Notes: generated from the letters alone by a model not told the origin. A stretch of DNA of 64,000 nucleotides from Pelecanus crispus (GCF_030463565.1 NC_134659.1:7200511-7264510), one strand, 5' to 3'; positions 12,453 to 24,990 are shown, numbered from the stretch's first letter. Program-made: numbers and translations.

Positions 12453-14144
12453 CTGATTCTATTCCCCCACCGCTTACACGCCCCTAACGCGATAGTCTCC
12501 GATCCGCCAGACCAGTAGGAGTAGGATGCCTGGGCAGCTCTCCCAGCTGAGACAGCACGGATCACCGTAGAAGGTAGAGTTTTATAACAGACAGTACTCA
12601 GTGGCCAACGCCATGTGTATTCTCCCACTTCCTGCACTTTTGAAACCAAAGGTACCTTCGCTGAAAGAGATCGGATTTCTTCAGACCGTTTCACAGACGG
12701 TGAACGATGTCAGGATGGATTTTTCTTTCATTTCTTTTTCTAAGCAGGATGTTTTCGTTCAGCATAATGGATTAAATGCAATAGGATTAATGCAATTATT
12801 CTTTTAGCTTTCAAGCTGGTTTGCTATGAAGACATATTGCTAACAAGAATACTTCTACTAATATGGATTGTTGAGATGGACCTTGCCACGTTCTTTTAAG
12901 CTGCTAATGGCACAACTACCCTGCGCTTCGGGGAAGAGCCCGGACCCCGTCAGCACCCGCGCAGCATCTACCGCTGGATCACGCAGAGGAAACAGGAGAG
13001 CGCCGGACGCAAGCCAAATGGCAAAGGAGCTACGTGCACCGCATGAGCCAGGAGGGCGGAGGCTGGTGTTAACAGGCAGAGCCCCCTCCCAGAGCTGGGG
13101 GAGCTCCTGCTACCCCAGGGCAGCGCAGGGACGTCCCCTCTCCACCACACAGGAACCCGCCGGCCAGGGTCCTCCATCCGCATCCTCTTACCGAGTAGGA
13201 GCCATACCTCTGGCGCTGTTACCGCCAGCGGAAACGCGTTCGTGCAACAAGCCTATTCCCACTGCTGCCACTCACCCAGCTTAAGGAGAGCATCTGCCAG
13301 CCCGTTCCCAGGACATGCAGCAACTGTATTCGGTTTCTAAGCAAACGCACCAGGCCAAACGTAACACAGCCCGTGGGCACGGGGACAATCGCGTCCCAAG
13401 CCTACGGCTGTCCTTACGATGCTGCGTTCGCATAACTTCCTGCCCAAGCACTGGTGGAAACGAGGAGAGAAAGAAACTACAGCCTCCGCTGCGGAAAAGG
13501 CTCTGCCACCAGAGCTGGGCACCTCCATTCACACCCAGCACACCAGATCCTCGCTACTTGGTGGACCAACCGCTAACGGGGACCACAAGACCCTTGGCTA
13601 CCACGCAACACCTCCAAACCTCAACGAAGTTGGTCAGGCAATACTGGAAGCAGGGTGGTCTGTGTCATGTGTCTGTATTACATGCCGTTTATATTAAAGC
13701 CTGTATTTCTGTCCTGTCATTAACCACCCTCTTACTGAGCAAACCTCTTAGCATCCATTTGGAAATGGAGAAGTGTTTCACCCCGTAGCTTTGCAGCGTG
13801 TGCCCCACAGCATGCCTCGGCAAGCGGGGAGGGAAGGAGCTGGACCCAGCCCAGCTAGTCCTGTCCTAACACCAAAAAGTCTCGCAAAAGCAATTAGAGT
13901 CCTACCACAACATTGCTTTAAGTAACCAGAGAAGGAAGGAGATGTCTGCGGAGGTGGACAAATGGCTCGGTGTAAGTTACTTGGAGTCTTGTATTGGCTT
14001 AGTGTAAAAATTACTCAAATATTAGAAGGTAAAGTCAAAATGTTAACTTTTTTTTTAACTTCCCCTGGAGTTTTGGAGCCCAAAGAAAATTCTCACTAAG
14101 TTCAAAACTCATCATGAGCTTAACACTTTTTTTTTACTCCCTTT

Positions 14145-14150
14145 AATAAA
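14145..14150 (+). promoter_or_regulatory. NFASC: Candidate middle poly(A) signal of NFASC
   Basis: AATAAA in the 3' UTR, followed within 40 nt by a GT-rich stretch (GATGTTTGCACGTGCGG), as expected for a downstream element. Confidence 0.4.
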
Positions 14151-15604
14151 GATTCAGTAGATGTTTGCACGTGCGGTTACTGCGTCACGGGGAGCAAAGC
14201 CCTCACTTGCTCCAACCACCAAAACTCCCACAGCTCTGACAGGGTGACCCCACACCGCCCCAGAACACATCACCCCCCAAAACAGCCAGGGCCAGGCTGC
14301 ACCCACACCAGCACGGCGGCCACGCTTCTGCTGAGCAAGCGTCCTCTGAGCCCTAGGAGAAGGACGGAGACCCCGCACAAGGACCAGCGGTGCCGACGGG
14401 TCTTGCCCGCCCGTCTCTGCCCGTCCGGGTGTGCGCCGTGCCGGTGGTTGTGTCTGCCTGTCCCCAGCGTCACCCCGCGGGAGCTGCTTTGCTTCTCCAT
14501 CCCTTGCTGTCCCTCTCCGGAGGGGACAGGCCAGTCACCTCGGCTCCCACTACCTATAGCGTGACCCCCAGGATTAGCAGAGGGGCTCAGGGGAGCCCTG
14601 GATCAGCCACCCCCTGCTCCAGGGGCAGGACCCCGCCTAAGGGGTCGGTCTCCATCACAGGGGTGATGCCCTGGGATCTGCACAGCCTCTCTGGAGCAGG
14701 GCACACTTTCACCTTTTCTTTTGCAGATGATACATCTTCATAAAGGCTTTAAATTAGGGGCCAACACTTCATAAATAAATAAATAACTAGACAAGAGCCA
14801 GACCCAAAATCAAGTGCTCTCAGAAGCTGGGGAAAAAAAGCACTTTGGGTCCAACTCCCAACTTGCAAACTCGAGCCTGTTTCTAAAACAGTCTGAGCCA
14901 AAACCTCATCCACGTTCCGGAGATGGATCCAGACTCTGCCGGCTGCATCCAAGGCCAGGGACACCGCCCGCCCCGCCCCGGCACGCAGCCCTTTGCTGTC
15001 CGGAGCCCCACACGCGTGCAACGGCCGACACAAACCACGGGAGCGAAAGCACGGGATACGAGAGGACACTTGCTGCGTTTATGTGATCTTGAGACTGCTC
15101 CTATTCTCCCTGAAGTGATGTTGCAGTAAGAGACAGAAAAGCAGCGGGAAAAATCGAATTTTGGTATGAGCCCTGCAATCCTGCTCACAGAAACCCCAAC
15201 CGTCTGTCCTGTCTGGACACCAGGTCACAACGTCCCCACAACGCATCCCCCGCCAGCGTTGCCTTCTCGCAGATGACAGACGCCAGGTCCGCGCGTTACG
15301 GTCACTTCCGACCCACGAGATCCACCGGTCGATGAGGAGCCCCGGCTCCTGCCGCCGTCGCGCCAGGGGAGCAGGAGGGGTGCAAGGGCAGAGCCGCACA
15401 GCATCGCCCATCGCCGGCGCCGTGCCCCTCGCTGTGCCTTACCTGGCAGGCAGCCTTGCTCCATCCGTGCCACCGCCACCCCGGCGAGTCCCCACACCTC
15501 TCCTGGGTGCGCAGGTCCCAGCAGAGCTGCGAGTTCAACCTGCAACGTAACGCCCGTCGTACCAGGCTTAATTGTGTACTAGCAGCAAACGATTTCAGTT
15601 AAGC

Positions 15605-15610
15605 AATAAA
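15605..15610 (+). promoter_or_regulatory. NFASC: Candidate poly(A) signal of NFASC before a poly-A run
   Basis: AATAAA followed after about 10 nt by 16 genomic A residues. The A run could cause internal oligo-dT priming in cDNA libraries, so apparent ends here need care. Confidence 0.35.
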
Positions 15611-15927
15611 CAAAACCTGTTAAAAAAAAAAAAAAAAAGACCACATTCTATTTCTTGGACTAAGACCTGTTTTATTATTTGATTAACAAGAATCACAATG
15701 CTTTTCCCGTCCTAACAAAATAACCCACCACAACGGTAGCTCCCCCTTGCCCAGCAGCGCCTGTCTCTCCATGTCCTCCGCATCGGGCTTTGGTTGTCAA
15801 ACGCAGTCTAAACCCCGTGTCAAACTCACAGAACAGCCTCCTTCCTTTGCAGTACGGAGTTTTAAATGTTTGTTCCTCCTGCTCACATCAGAAAGAAAGT
15901 ATTGGACTGTTTTGTTTGTCTTTAATT

Positions 15928-15935
15928 TGTAAATA
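15928..15935 (+). promoter_or_regulatory. NFASC: Pumilio-type element in the NFASC 3' UTR
   Basis: TGTAAATA matches the PUF consensus UGUANAUA. It lies about 340 nt before the distal poly(A) signal. Confidence 0.45.
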
Positions 15936-16266
15936 TATCGCCATCCATCCATGCTCTCTGTAAAACCTCCTGGTTGTTCTAAAGTATTCTATGTATTTAT
16001 TTGCCTTTTTTTTAAAAAAAAAAGCAAAAAAACCAACACCTTTGCGTTAACCCACTTGTTCCAATGAGAAAAGTATAGCTGAAACTGTAAAATTAACAGT
16101 TTACAGCAAGGAGATTTATGGACTACAGAAAAAAATGTTTAATATAAGGACTTATAAACTGACTGCATGAGAGATGAAAGAAGGCCAAAATACTCAGATA
16201 TCATTTTTTTGAATCACTGTAAAAAGAGAAGACTGGATTTTTTTGTATAGAGAACACTAAACGTAT

Positions 16267-16272
16267 AATAAA
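16267..16272 (+). promoter_or_regulatory. NFASC: Distal poly(A) signal of NFASC
   Basis: AATAAA in an AT-rich end. Composition changes to GC-rich spacer about 60 nt downstream, followed by a CR1. It is the best candidate for the main distal end of the transcript. Confidence 0.65.
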
Positions 16273-16569
16273 ACATTGTTCAAAACTCACGCTAAGCCCG
16301 CAATTCATTTCCATCAGCTTTCAAAAGGTAAAAGCTGGCGCCGCTGCCACCGCTCACCAAGCCGCCCTTCGCAGCCTGCGACCATGCCGGCCCCCCACGA
16401 CCCCCAGCTTCGCAGCCCTCCGCAGCCCTTCCCCAGGACGGGAAGGCTGCTCAAAGGGATGGGACGTTCCCCCAAAACCATCCCAAGGGGAAGCACTGCC
16501 CAGCCTGCGACACCACCGCGGAGATGCGGCACCTCCTTCCAGCAGGTCAGCGCTTTGCTGCTTCTGCGG

Positions 16570-17652
16570 CTCATGGCTTGGACGGGCGCAGTCTTCGCTG
16601 GGTAAAAAACTGGCTGGGTGGCCGAGCCCAGAGAGTTGTGGTGAATGGAGTTAAGCGCGGTTGGCGGCCGGTCACGAGCGGTGCTCCCCAGGGCTCTGTT
16701 TTGGGGCCAGCCTTGTTTAATCTCTTCATCAACGATCTGGATGAGGGGATTGAGTGCAGCCTCAGTAAGTTTGCAGATGACACCAAGTTGGGCGGAAGCG
16801 TCGATCTGCTCGAGGGTAGGAAGCTCTGCAGAGGATCTGGCCAGGCTGGACCGATGGGCCAAGGCCCAGACCATGAGGTTCAACAAGGCCAAGTGCCGGG
16901 TCCTGCACTTGGGTCACAACAACCCCATGCAACGCTGCAGGCTTGGGGAAGAGTGGCTGGAAAGCTGCCTGGCCGAAAAGGACCTGGGGGTGCTGGTCGA
17001 CAGCGGCTGAACATGAGCCAGCAGTGTGCCCAGGTGGCCAGGAAGGCCAACAGCATCCTGGCTTGTGTCAGGGATAGTGTGGCCAGCAGGAGCAGGGCAG
17101 GGATTGGCGCTGGTGAGGCCGCACCTGGAATCCTGTGCCCAGTTTTGGGCCCCTCAGCACAAGAAGGACATTGGGGTGCTGGAGCGTGTCCAGAGAAGGG
17201 CAACGGAGCTGGGGCAGGGTCTGGAGCACAGGGCTGGTGGGGAGCGGCTGAGGGAGCTGGGGGTGTTCAGCCTGGAGAAGAGGAGACTGAGGGGAGACCT
17301 GATCGCTCTCTACAACTCCCTGAAAGGAGGGGGCAGGGAGGGGGGTGTTGGGCTCTTCTCCCATGTAGTTAGTGATAGGACAAGAGGAAATGGGCTCAAG
17401 CTGCGCCAGGGGAGGATTAGGTTGGAAATTAGGAAAAATTTCTTCACTGAAAGGGCGGTCAAGAATTGGAACAGGCTGCCCAGAGAGGTGGTCACCATCC
17501 CTGGAAGTGTTCAAAAAACGGGCAGATGTGGCACTTTGGGACATGGTTCAGTCTGGTCTACCCTTGATTGGTTTAGTGTGGACTTGGTAGTGTAGGTTGG
17601 ACTGGATGATCTTAAATGTCTTTTCCAACCTAAACGATTCTATGATTCTAAA
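16570..17652 (+). mobile_element. CR1 non-LTR retrotransposon, 5'-truncated
   Basis: This copy encodes the C-terminal half of the CR1 reverse transcriptase. Recognisable blocks are [83 protein letters not shown] and [17 protein letters not shown]. The YADD-type catalytic motif reads FADD. The frame changes near 16.82 and 17.005 kb, so the copy is dead. The 3' end has the usual CR1 form, CCAACCTAAACGATTCTATG, near 17625-17646. It sits 280 nt after the NFASC poly(A) signal. Confidence 0.93.
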
Positions 17653-18414
17653 ATTTGACCAAGGGGTTTAAAAACTTCAGCATCTCCTTTGCTACCCTGC
17701 TAGATCGTTTCATTAGCTCTCGGTTTATCTAGGCAAAGCAGCACAAGCCCTGGGCCGAGACTGGCAGCGATAGGACACCACGGATGCTTTGTTTTCAGAA
17801 GCGTCTCCCAACAGCCAGGTGCAGAACTCAGCACAGCACCGTGCCGAGATGCGAAAGCAGCAGCCAGCATGGCGGGACGGGAGAAGACCCTGCAGCAGAG
17901 CCCTTCACCCACCAGCTGGTCTCAGCACAACCGTCCTGCGGGCTCAGGGCAGAGGGGACGGTTCCCAAAGCCCGCGCAAGCTCAGCACAGCAGCTCCTGC
18001 GTTTCTGCTGCTGCAACGCCGCACGAGAGGTTCACACCAGGCTGCAGAAGGGGCCTGGGGAGCGGCAGGTCTTTGGTCTTCGCTCCTGTTGCACCCAAGC
18101 AGGCTGCGGGGATGACCTGGCGCAGGCAGAGCAGCTCTCCCCACCAGTATTTTTACAGCCCCCCTGCTCTGGGTGCTCCGACATCTCCCACCCACAGCCA
18201 GGAGATCTCCTCGGCCACATTAAATAGCGGGAGATGCTTCGTTCGTTAAAAACTGGTAGAGGCTAAAACATGGGAGCGGCTCAAAGCGCCGGGACAAGCC
18301 CGTCAGAAGTATCCCGGGTGAATGGGATGAGAGCGGCTGCGCAGGCGGGGACGGGCGGCACCGGCACGTCTCGCTGCACATCGCCCTTGGAGGCGAGGAG
18401 CCCACCCGGCGTGG

Positions 18415-18434
18415 TGGGTGGGTGGGTGGGTGGG
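18415..18434 (+). repeat. GGGT tandem run, possible G-quadruplex
   Basis: Consecutive GGGT units give at least four G3 runs with one-base loops, a pattern that commonly folds as a stable quadruplex in vitro. Confidence 0.75.
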
Positions 18435-20337
18435 CTGGCAGCAGCCGGGCCGGGCAGCACCACGCAGAGCATCCAGCGCAGGGAGCAGAGCCCGTCCTCC
18501 AAGAGCCTGGAGCATGCTACTGGGATTTCAGCCGACGCCCTGCCTGATGTCTGTCTGCCAGGTGAGAGTCACGAAAGCCGGAGAGTTTAACTTCTCTCCT
18601 AGCTGTCAACAGGGTTTTAAGTAATTGCACGTGGCTGCCAGCCCACGAGAAGCATTCGGGGAACCACTCCAAGAGCAGCAATATCTGCTCCAAATGCCTT
18701 GGGCAGGAGCGCATCGCTCCTCGCAAAGCCCTCGCTGACCGTCTCGGAGGCCAGCGAGGCCTCGGTGCAGGCAACGGTGTCCTTTCCAGGTGGGGAAACT
18801 GAGGCACAAAGGCTGCCCAGTTACGTGGGCACACTCGTGATGCTGGCTTGGCACATTTGAGATGCTGCGCCGGCACACAGCAGCTCTGCATCCTTGCCAG
18901 TGCCGGCCGCAGCACAAACGCCCTTCGGAAGTGCGCGATAAAGCTGAGCAAGACCCCCCCATGGCCCAGCAAACACACGGGAGCGCCAGGATTTAACCCA
19001 GCTCCCCCCTCCTGACCCGGCGCAGCCTGGCAGACGGGCGGTGAGCGATGCCTCCCCCCGGGGCCAATCCTGCACTCCCCTGCCTCCCCCGAGGCTCCAA
19101 AGTGCTCTTAGCAGAGGCTCCCAGGTGCAAAGCCTTGACGAGAATGGGCTGAAGGAAGGGGGGAAACGAGCAGAGCCTATTTGGCTAATGAAGATGTAAT
19201 TGCTGCAGCCCTCGCTAATAGGATGAAAGTATTAGTGCTTCCTGCTCCAGTGCTGCAGGGGCTTTATGTGCCCCCTCCCCACCGCTTACTTGAACAGTAG
19301 CAAGATTAAAAAAAGCATGCCCAGTGTAGGAGACCTCCCCAGTGCAGACCAGGGCGATGGAGGCACCAGCCACCCTCAATCCCCACTCCAAGGAAGGCTG
19401 AAGAAGGAATTGCACTTGGCCCTTGATGCAGAAATTCAAGCTAGCTGGAACCCCGGGACCCCTCCGATACCTCAAAGCCACCATTTCCCACCGCCCACAG
19501 CCACAGGAACCAGCGGGGCCCAAGGTCTCAGCCTCGCAAAGGGTTGCACAGGCGGCTGCTTCCTTCATTCCCATAGGATACGGCGCTGTTATCATCCAGG
19601 AGCGAGCAACAATGGACCCATCCTCATCCTCGCGATCGATACGGGGGGAGACACGCACGCATTAGCCCTCAGCCCTTTTTATGGCACGATAATGACACCC
19701 ACTTCTTCCCTGACCTCTGCCTGCCCGGTGGGGTAGTGGGGCTGGATCGATGCTGACAAACTGCCTCCAATTACCCTCCTCCTCCTCGGAGAGGCAGCTC
19801 CAGCCTATTGCCCATTACCGTAGCTAAGAGCCATCCACTGTCGGCACGGGGAATATCCAAGGGAGCCCTTACAGAGCTGCTTCCTCCCCAGCTGCTATCG
19901 CTGTGGTCTTGGTACACGTCCGCACTAGGACGAACGCCCAAGAGGTCACCGATGCCCTCGTCTCCTGCGGACAGACCCTCGGGGAGCTGCTGACGGCAGA
20001 GACACAGAGGAGAGGGGGCAGAGGGCAGGCCCCCTCCTGCCACCGGGGACGGGGCTCATCACCGCTCTCTGCTTTCCCTTCATTAGGCCTTTTGCTGGGG
20101 GTCAGCATCCAGCCCTCCTCTTCTTTCCTGTCCAGCAAAAGCCCCTGCTATCCAGGCGAGGTCTGCGAGAAGGGCTGTGGCCGCTTTCTCCCGGTCTCGC
20201 CCCAAAACGGCTGTGGGGAGCAGGGAACGGAGCAAGGTGGGCAAGGGGGAGGGCGAGGGGACCTGCAAGGCGCTCCACCCCACCACAGGCGCCCTCCTGC
20301 CTGCACCCATTTGCTGGAAGAGTCTAGACCCGCTGGA

Positions 20338-20440
20338 GCTTTGCCAATCAATAGAGATACTAATGCCTTAATTACTCCTCTGTAATTGCACACCATTAAC
20401 CTGCGGACAGTCCCAGCACCCATTGATCTCCTTATATCAT
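20338..20440. promoter_or_regulatory. TAAT-rich island, candidate enhancer
   Basis: In GC-rich flanks, about 100 nt hold many homeodomain cores: ACTAATG, CTTAATTAC, GTAATTGC, CATTAACC and CATTAACAGG. It lies about 1.2 kb before the candidate CNTN2 exon 1. Function is inference. Confidence 0.3.
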
Positions 20441-21299
20441 TAACAGGTCTGGGCTGGAGCTGGGAGGGATGGGGAGTGCGGGGTGGTCCCTGCCACGCTC
20501 CCAAATCCTCCGCTTCCCACCTCGCTGCGCGCAGGCTGGCGGCGACCTGCCCACCAGCGAAACCCGCGGCGGGGCTCCTTCGCACCACAGCTCGCTCAGC
20601 AGCACCTCTTTCCCCCAAACCTCGGTGCCTGCAGGGTTATCGCGGAGGAGGTCCTGGAGCATCCCTGTCACACCTCATAGCGTCGCTCCGCCCGGACAGA
20701 CCCCCCCCAGCAGCCAGAAAACAGCACAGATCTCACGGCTGCAGACATTCACCAGGAAGGGCTCCAGATGCGGCCCCGCGGGGGGCACAGCTGCTGTTTG
20801 CAGAGCGCTGCCAACGCGGGCAAGCTCAGCCCTAAAGCCCCTTGCACCACAGCAACAACCAAAGGTGGCTCCTGCACCCCCCAAAATCCAAAGCTGACCC
20901 CCGGCTGCTATTCCCTGTTCCCCCCCAGGCCAAACAGGCAGCGTGCGGAGCCACCCGCTCCGTCACGCACCGTAACCCTGCTGCAAGGAAACCCCGTCCT
21001 CCCCGGCACAGCGCAGGTTGGGTACCACCTATGACAGCCGCGCTCAGCTCGATGGAGCTTCCCAAAAATTCTGCTATAAAGCAATCTCCCCAGCATGCAT
21101 ATAAGCCCCATTATGTGTGCATATATAGATACACATATATATTTAGGCACAGGGGTGTGCCTATGTACAGAAACACACACCCGTGCTGCACAGAGGTGGG
21201 TGTCCCTGCTGAGACACCCCCCAGCTGGGGCTAATCCCTTTCCTGGGATCACACAGACATGGGCTCAGATCCCCCCCCGGTTCCCCCAGCTCCCCCCCA

Positions 21300-21716
21300 C
21301 GCCTACACCTGCTCCGGCCCCAGGGATGGGGCGAGCCGGCGGCGCTCGGGGCGGACGAGGGGTTTCTGCGGGGGACTGGTGGGAGCAGCAGCCAGGGAGG
21401 CTGAGGAAAGGCATGAATTATGCATGATGCTGCAAGTCGCTCTGCCTCCCTGACTGGTCCTTGGACTGTGGCAAGCGAGGTAAAGGCAGAGGAAAAAAAA
21501 AATGCCCTCTCCAGGGACCGGCGTGGCGGTTGGCAGCGAGCGAGGGAGCGCGCACGCAAGGAGGGAGGAGAGGGAGGAGCACATCCTAATGCAGAGATGC
21601 TGCAGTGGCTTTGGGCACACACATCCACACTCGGGCAGGCACCAGCCAAGCGCTGCCTCGCAGCCCAGCCTCCGGCAGTGGCGGGGTCCCCGGCTCACGC
21701 ATCCACCCCGCACAAG
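21300..21716 (+). promoter_or_regulatory. CNTN2: Candidate CNTN2 promoter and non-coding exon 1
   Basis: A CpG-rich stretch ends in a strong donor, CACAAG/GTAAGC, at 21716/21717. Human CNTN2 has a non-coding first exon followed by a long intron, and no other equally good combination was seen between NFASC and exon 2. CpG-rich sequence continues to about 22.0 kb. The start site cannot be placed, and no clear TATA box was found. Confidence 0.35.
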
Positions 21717-24700
21717 GTAAGCGCCTTCTCCCTCCTTCCTCCATCCGAGGGGGACGAAAGGGGCTCCGGGTTTCAGGGCACCATTCCCCATTCGAGCCAA
21801 CTTGCAGGCGCACCCGGCTTTGCTCCGGCGAGAGGGAACCTGCCAGATCCCGCTCGCCGCCGGCGGGAACGGGGAGGCAAAAGCAGGGGCTGGGTTTGGG
21901 CATTTCTCGGCGGGCGATGGCTTTGCGGGCGATGCGGGCTCTGCCTGCGCTGGACAGGAGCCGGGGGTGGAGTTGGGAGGAAGGGGGGGGCTACGGCTGT
22001 GTCACTTGTGGCAGGGACTGAGCGGCCGAGGTCGACACGGCTGTCGGAAACGTTGACACATCTCTTACGGAATAAGTCCAGGAATATTTTTTTTTATTAT
22101 TATTATTCATTATTACTGTTATGCTTTTCCTGGTGCATTCCGGCTGGGGGCACTTTGAGAGCCCGCTCGCGGGGTCAGGCATCTTGAACGCGGTGCCTGG
22201 GAGGGGCAGGGGGGCTCGCACAGCTTTTGCTGCACAAAACTACTTCAGCATCTCCAGCATGGGCTGGCAGAGCCGAGAGCAGCCCAGGAGACCCAAGTTT
22301 CCTCTCCAGGGAGGGAGGATGAGGAAGACCACGGTGTCCCAAGTCCCCTCCCTATGCACCCCCCGTGAGGGCAGGTCCCAGGTGAGGGGCAGGAGGCTGG
22401 GCTGCTCTGGGCACACAGGGATATTTCTGGGTCTGAGCCTGGCCAGGGTTTTGCAGCGTGGCAGGGAAGCTCAGGGCAGCGGGGAGCTGGAGGGGCTCAG
22501 TGCAAAGTCATGAACGAGAACCTGCCCACCCCAGGCCGGCACCGCGGGGCACGGGCAGGCAGGGCAAGGCTTTGCTCTTTCCCACGTGCAGCGGGACGGA
22601 CGCTTGGCCAGGGGAGCAGCGGTGGCTGGGCAGGCTGGGGTGTGCTTTGGGGGCTCCAGTCCCGTGTCTTAAACTTCCCGAGCTCCCTCCTCCCTTTGTA
22701 TCTCACCCACGCTGACCCACCGGCTCCCGCAGGCTCGCACCGCTCCCATAAGCCTCGGCATTCTTTTTCTGGCTGGACTGGGCAGTATTCATACAAGACT
22801 GTCATCTCTCTAAGGAAACACTAGTTGCTTTGAGGATGCGAGGCAGCAGCCTCTACATCCAAGAGCTGTGAACAACCCCAGCCCAAGGCTTTAGCCAGAT
22901 CCCCAGAACCTCCCAGGCCACCTCCAGGCAAGTCCACGACAAGCTCAGAGGGTACAAAGCTGAAGCACGGGCTCTTGCAGGAGATTTAGGAGCAGGTTTG
23001 CATCCATGCATGAACCTCTCAAGGCTGTGTATTTGCTACTGAGCGCACCCGACAGCAACACCACCAACCCTGAAAGTTGCTTGCTTTGCTAACAGAGGAA
23101 AGCACCAGATCCCAAACTTCCTAGAAATAACTTTCTAGAAATACTTTCCACGGGTAGATTAGAATTACCCGAGGCTAAAGAAAACAAGAGGGTCACGTTA
23201 AGCCCAGCTGCATGCTCCCCATGGAGCACGATTAGAGTAGACCGAGACAAAGGGATGCTAACGCTCTTCTCCGGTACCCGATCAATTACTACCAAACAGA
23301 GCAACCTCGACTTTTGTCACTCAAAATACATCTGCAGAGAATTTAATGGCCTGTCTTATTGTTTTCTCTGTAGATTTACCACAAGCAAATCAAAGGCAGC
23401 AAAAAAACCCCAACCGTGTCATTAGGGTGGTATTTCCCACACACGCACCTAAGCGCGGTGCACGGAGGATCTGGCCCATGGAGCTGGGAGTCCACGTGCA
23501 GACTGAGCTCACATGCATTAAAGCATGGCCCAGCTATTCAGCCACCCTGCGTGCTTTGTGAACGTCCAAAGGCCAAATTATCCACGAAAAGTCATCAACC
23601 CCCATGAGAGGCAGACGCTTCCCCATGTTTCTCAGTGCCTCCTCCCTTCAGCAACCCCCTGCAAGCCCCGAGGTCTCCCACAGCACTTTTTGTCTATTTG
23701 CAACACCCATGCCACAAGCACACCCCAATCTTTGAGAGTTTTCCTGGAAGGTGCTGGGCACGAAGCAAACCCACGCAGTCACCTGGAACACATCACATCC
23801 CAAGGGAGCCTCCCAACAGCTCCCCAGCTGAGCAGCACAGGGCTCCCCGCTCAGCGGAGCGGAGCTGCGGGAGCCAGCGAGCCCCGGGCTCAGCGGCCGC
23901 AGGGCTGGCTCCCAGCACCAGGCTTGCCCGCGCCGGCCAGCCCGGAGCGCTGCCCTTCTGCTCAAAGCAGGGATGGGGTTTGCTCTGTCTCATGGGGATT
24001 GGCTTAACACAGCACTGCCTGTAGTTATCCCACGCAGCTGGGGGCACCTCTCTTCCTAAATCAGTGTCATGCACTACCAGCCCTCCTTTCCAGGGATAAA
24101 CCACCACAGATGCCCAGGAAGATTTTGGGATGGGCTGACAGCAACCCTGTAAGCCCAGGGCTCTGCATGCATCCCCTTCGCACCAGGTTAGCTTGCAGCG
24201 TTGCCATATAAACAAACACGCCCCGCAGGAAACCCCAGCATCGACCAGGGGCTTTCAGAGGTGCTGTTAAAGCACAGATACACAGACAGAGGCAAGAGAG
24301 GCTTCCTTAGAGAGTCCTTTAGGAGTCAAAAACCATAGATGGAAAGGAAGAAACATTATTAAAATCTGCTGTGATAGGCAGCTCTTCCTAGACACTGTCT
24401 TTTCCTGACACTAGATGTCTTTGGGTGCTTGTGGAGCTGTCAAGAAGGAAGAGGTCTCAGCAGACAAGGAAACAAAGTCTGCTCAAGCCACACAAAAGCT
24501 CTTCCCTTGAACCCAAAATGTTCCTTCTCCATGACAAACACTCTTGGTCCCATTGCCACAATGCAGTTTTAGGGTCCGGGATCTTACCAGAGGGATGTTC
24601 AACATGACCATGAGGGAGATGTTCCAAGACCTCAGGGAGCACGAGCGGTATTCCCACCTACAGCCGGTTGTGAAATACTGAACCCAGCCCCCCACAGCAG

Positions 24701-24925
24701 CCTAGGTCCTAAATTATTACACGTATTATTTATTATACAGCCTGTAGAGCTGTCAGTCCTGCACCGGAGAGCCCACAGTAGAGGAAGGAAGAGGGTTATA
24801 GGTTTTGTGCTGGTTCTTGCTTGTTTTTATAAAGAAGAGAGCAGCTTGGCACTATTTTGGTTCAGTTGTTAGTCTTAGGTTAACGTTAGGTTAGCGTTAG
24901 GTTTGATTTTGGTTTAGACTTCGTA

Positions 24926-24990
24926 GCATTAGGTTAATGGTTAGACTTGATGATCTTAAAGGTGTTTTCCAACCTAAACGATTCTATTTG
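24926..24990 (+). mobile_element. CR1 3'-end fragment
   Basis: TTAATGGTTAGACTTGATGA and CCAACCTAAACGATTCTAT are typical of the CR1 3' end. It is preceded by an irregular TTAGG-like array. Confidence 0.8.

Larger units (their letters stand above)
10853..16290 (+). other. NFASC: NFASC 3' untranslated region
   Basis: Sequence after the NFASC stop contains no further exon and ends near a strong AATAAA at 16267, so the 3' UTR would be about 5.4 kb. It carries an A-rich, G-punctuated tract at 10968-11014, AATAAA signals at 12447, 14145, 15605 and 16267, and a Pumilio-type site TGTAAATA at 15928-15935. The AT-rich last 600 nt look like a conserved brain 3' UTR end. The exact cleavage site is inferred. 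Confidence 0.7.
16291..21290. other. NFASC-CNTN2 intergenic spacer
   Basis: GC-rich sequence with no supportable gene. It contains the CR1 at 16570-17652, a GGGT run at 18415-18434 and a TAAT-rich island at 20338-20440. The open frames have no recognisable domains. Confidence 0.6.

Noticed and set aside
16524..17372. 282-residue frame as a host gene
   Set aside because: It is the frameshifted reverse-transcriptase part of a CR1 retrotransposon.
24860..24935. Interstitial telomere repeat
   Set aside because: The units are irregular, are not TTAGGG, and run into a CR1 3' end.
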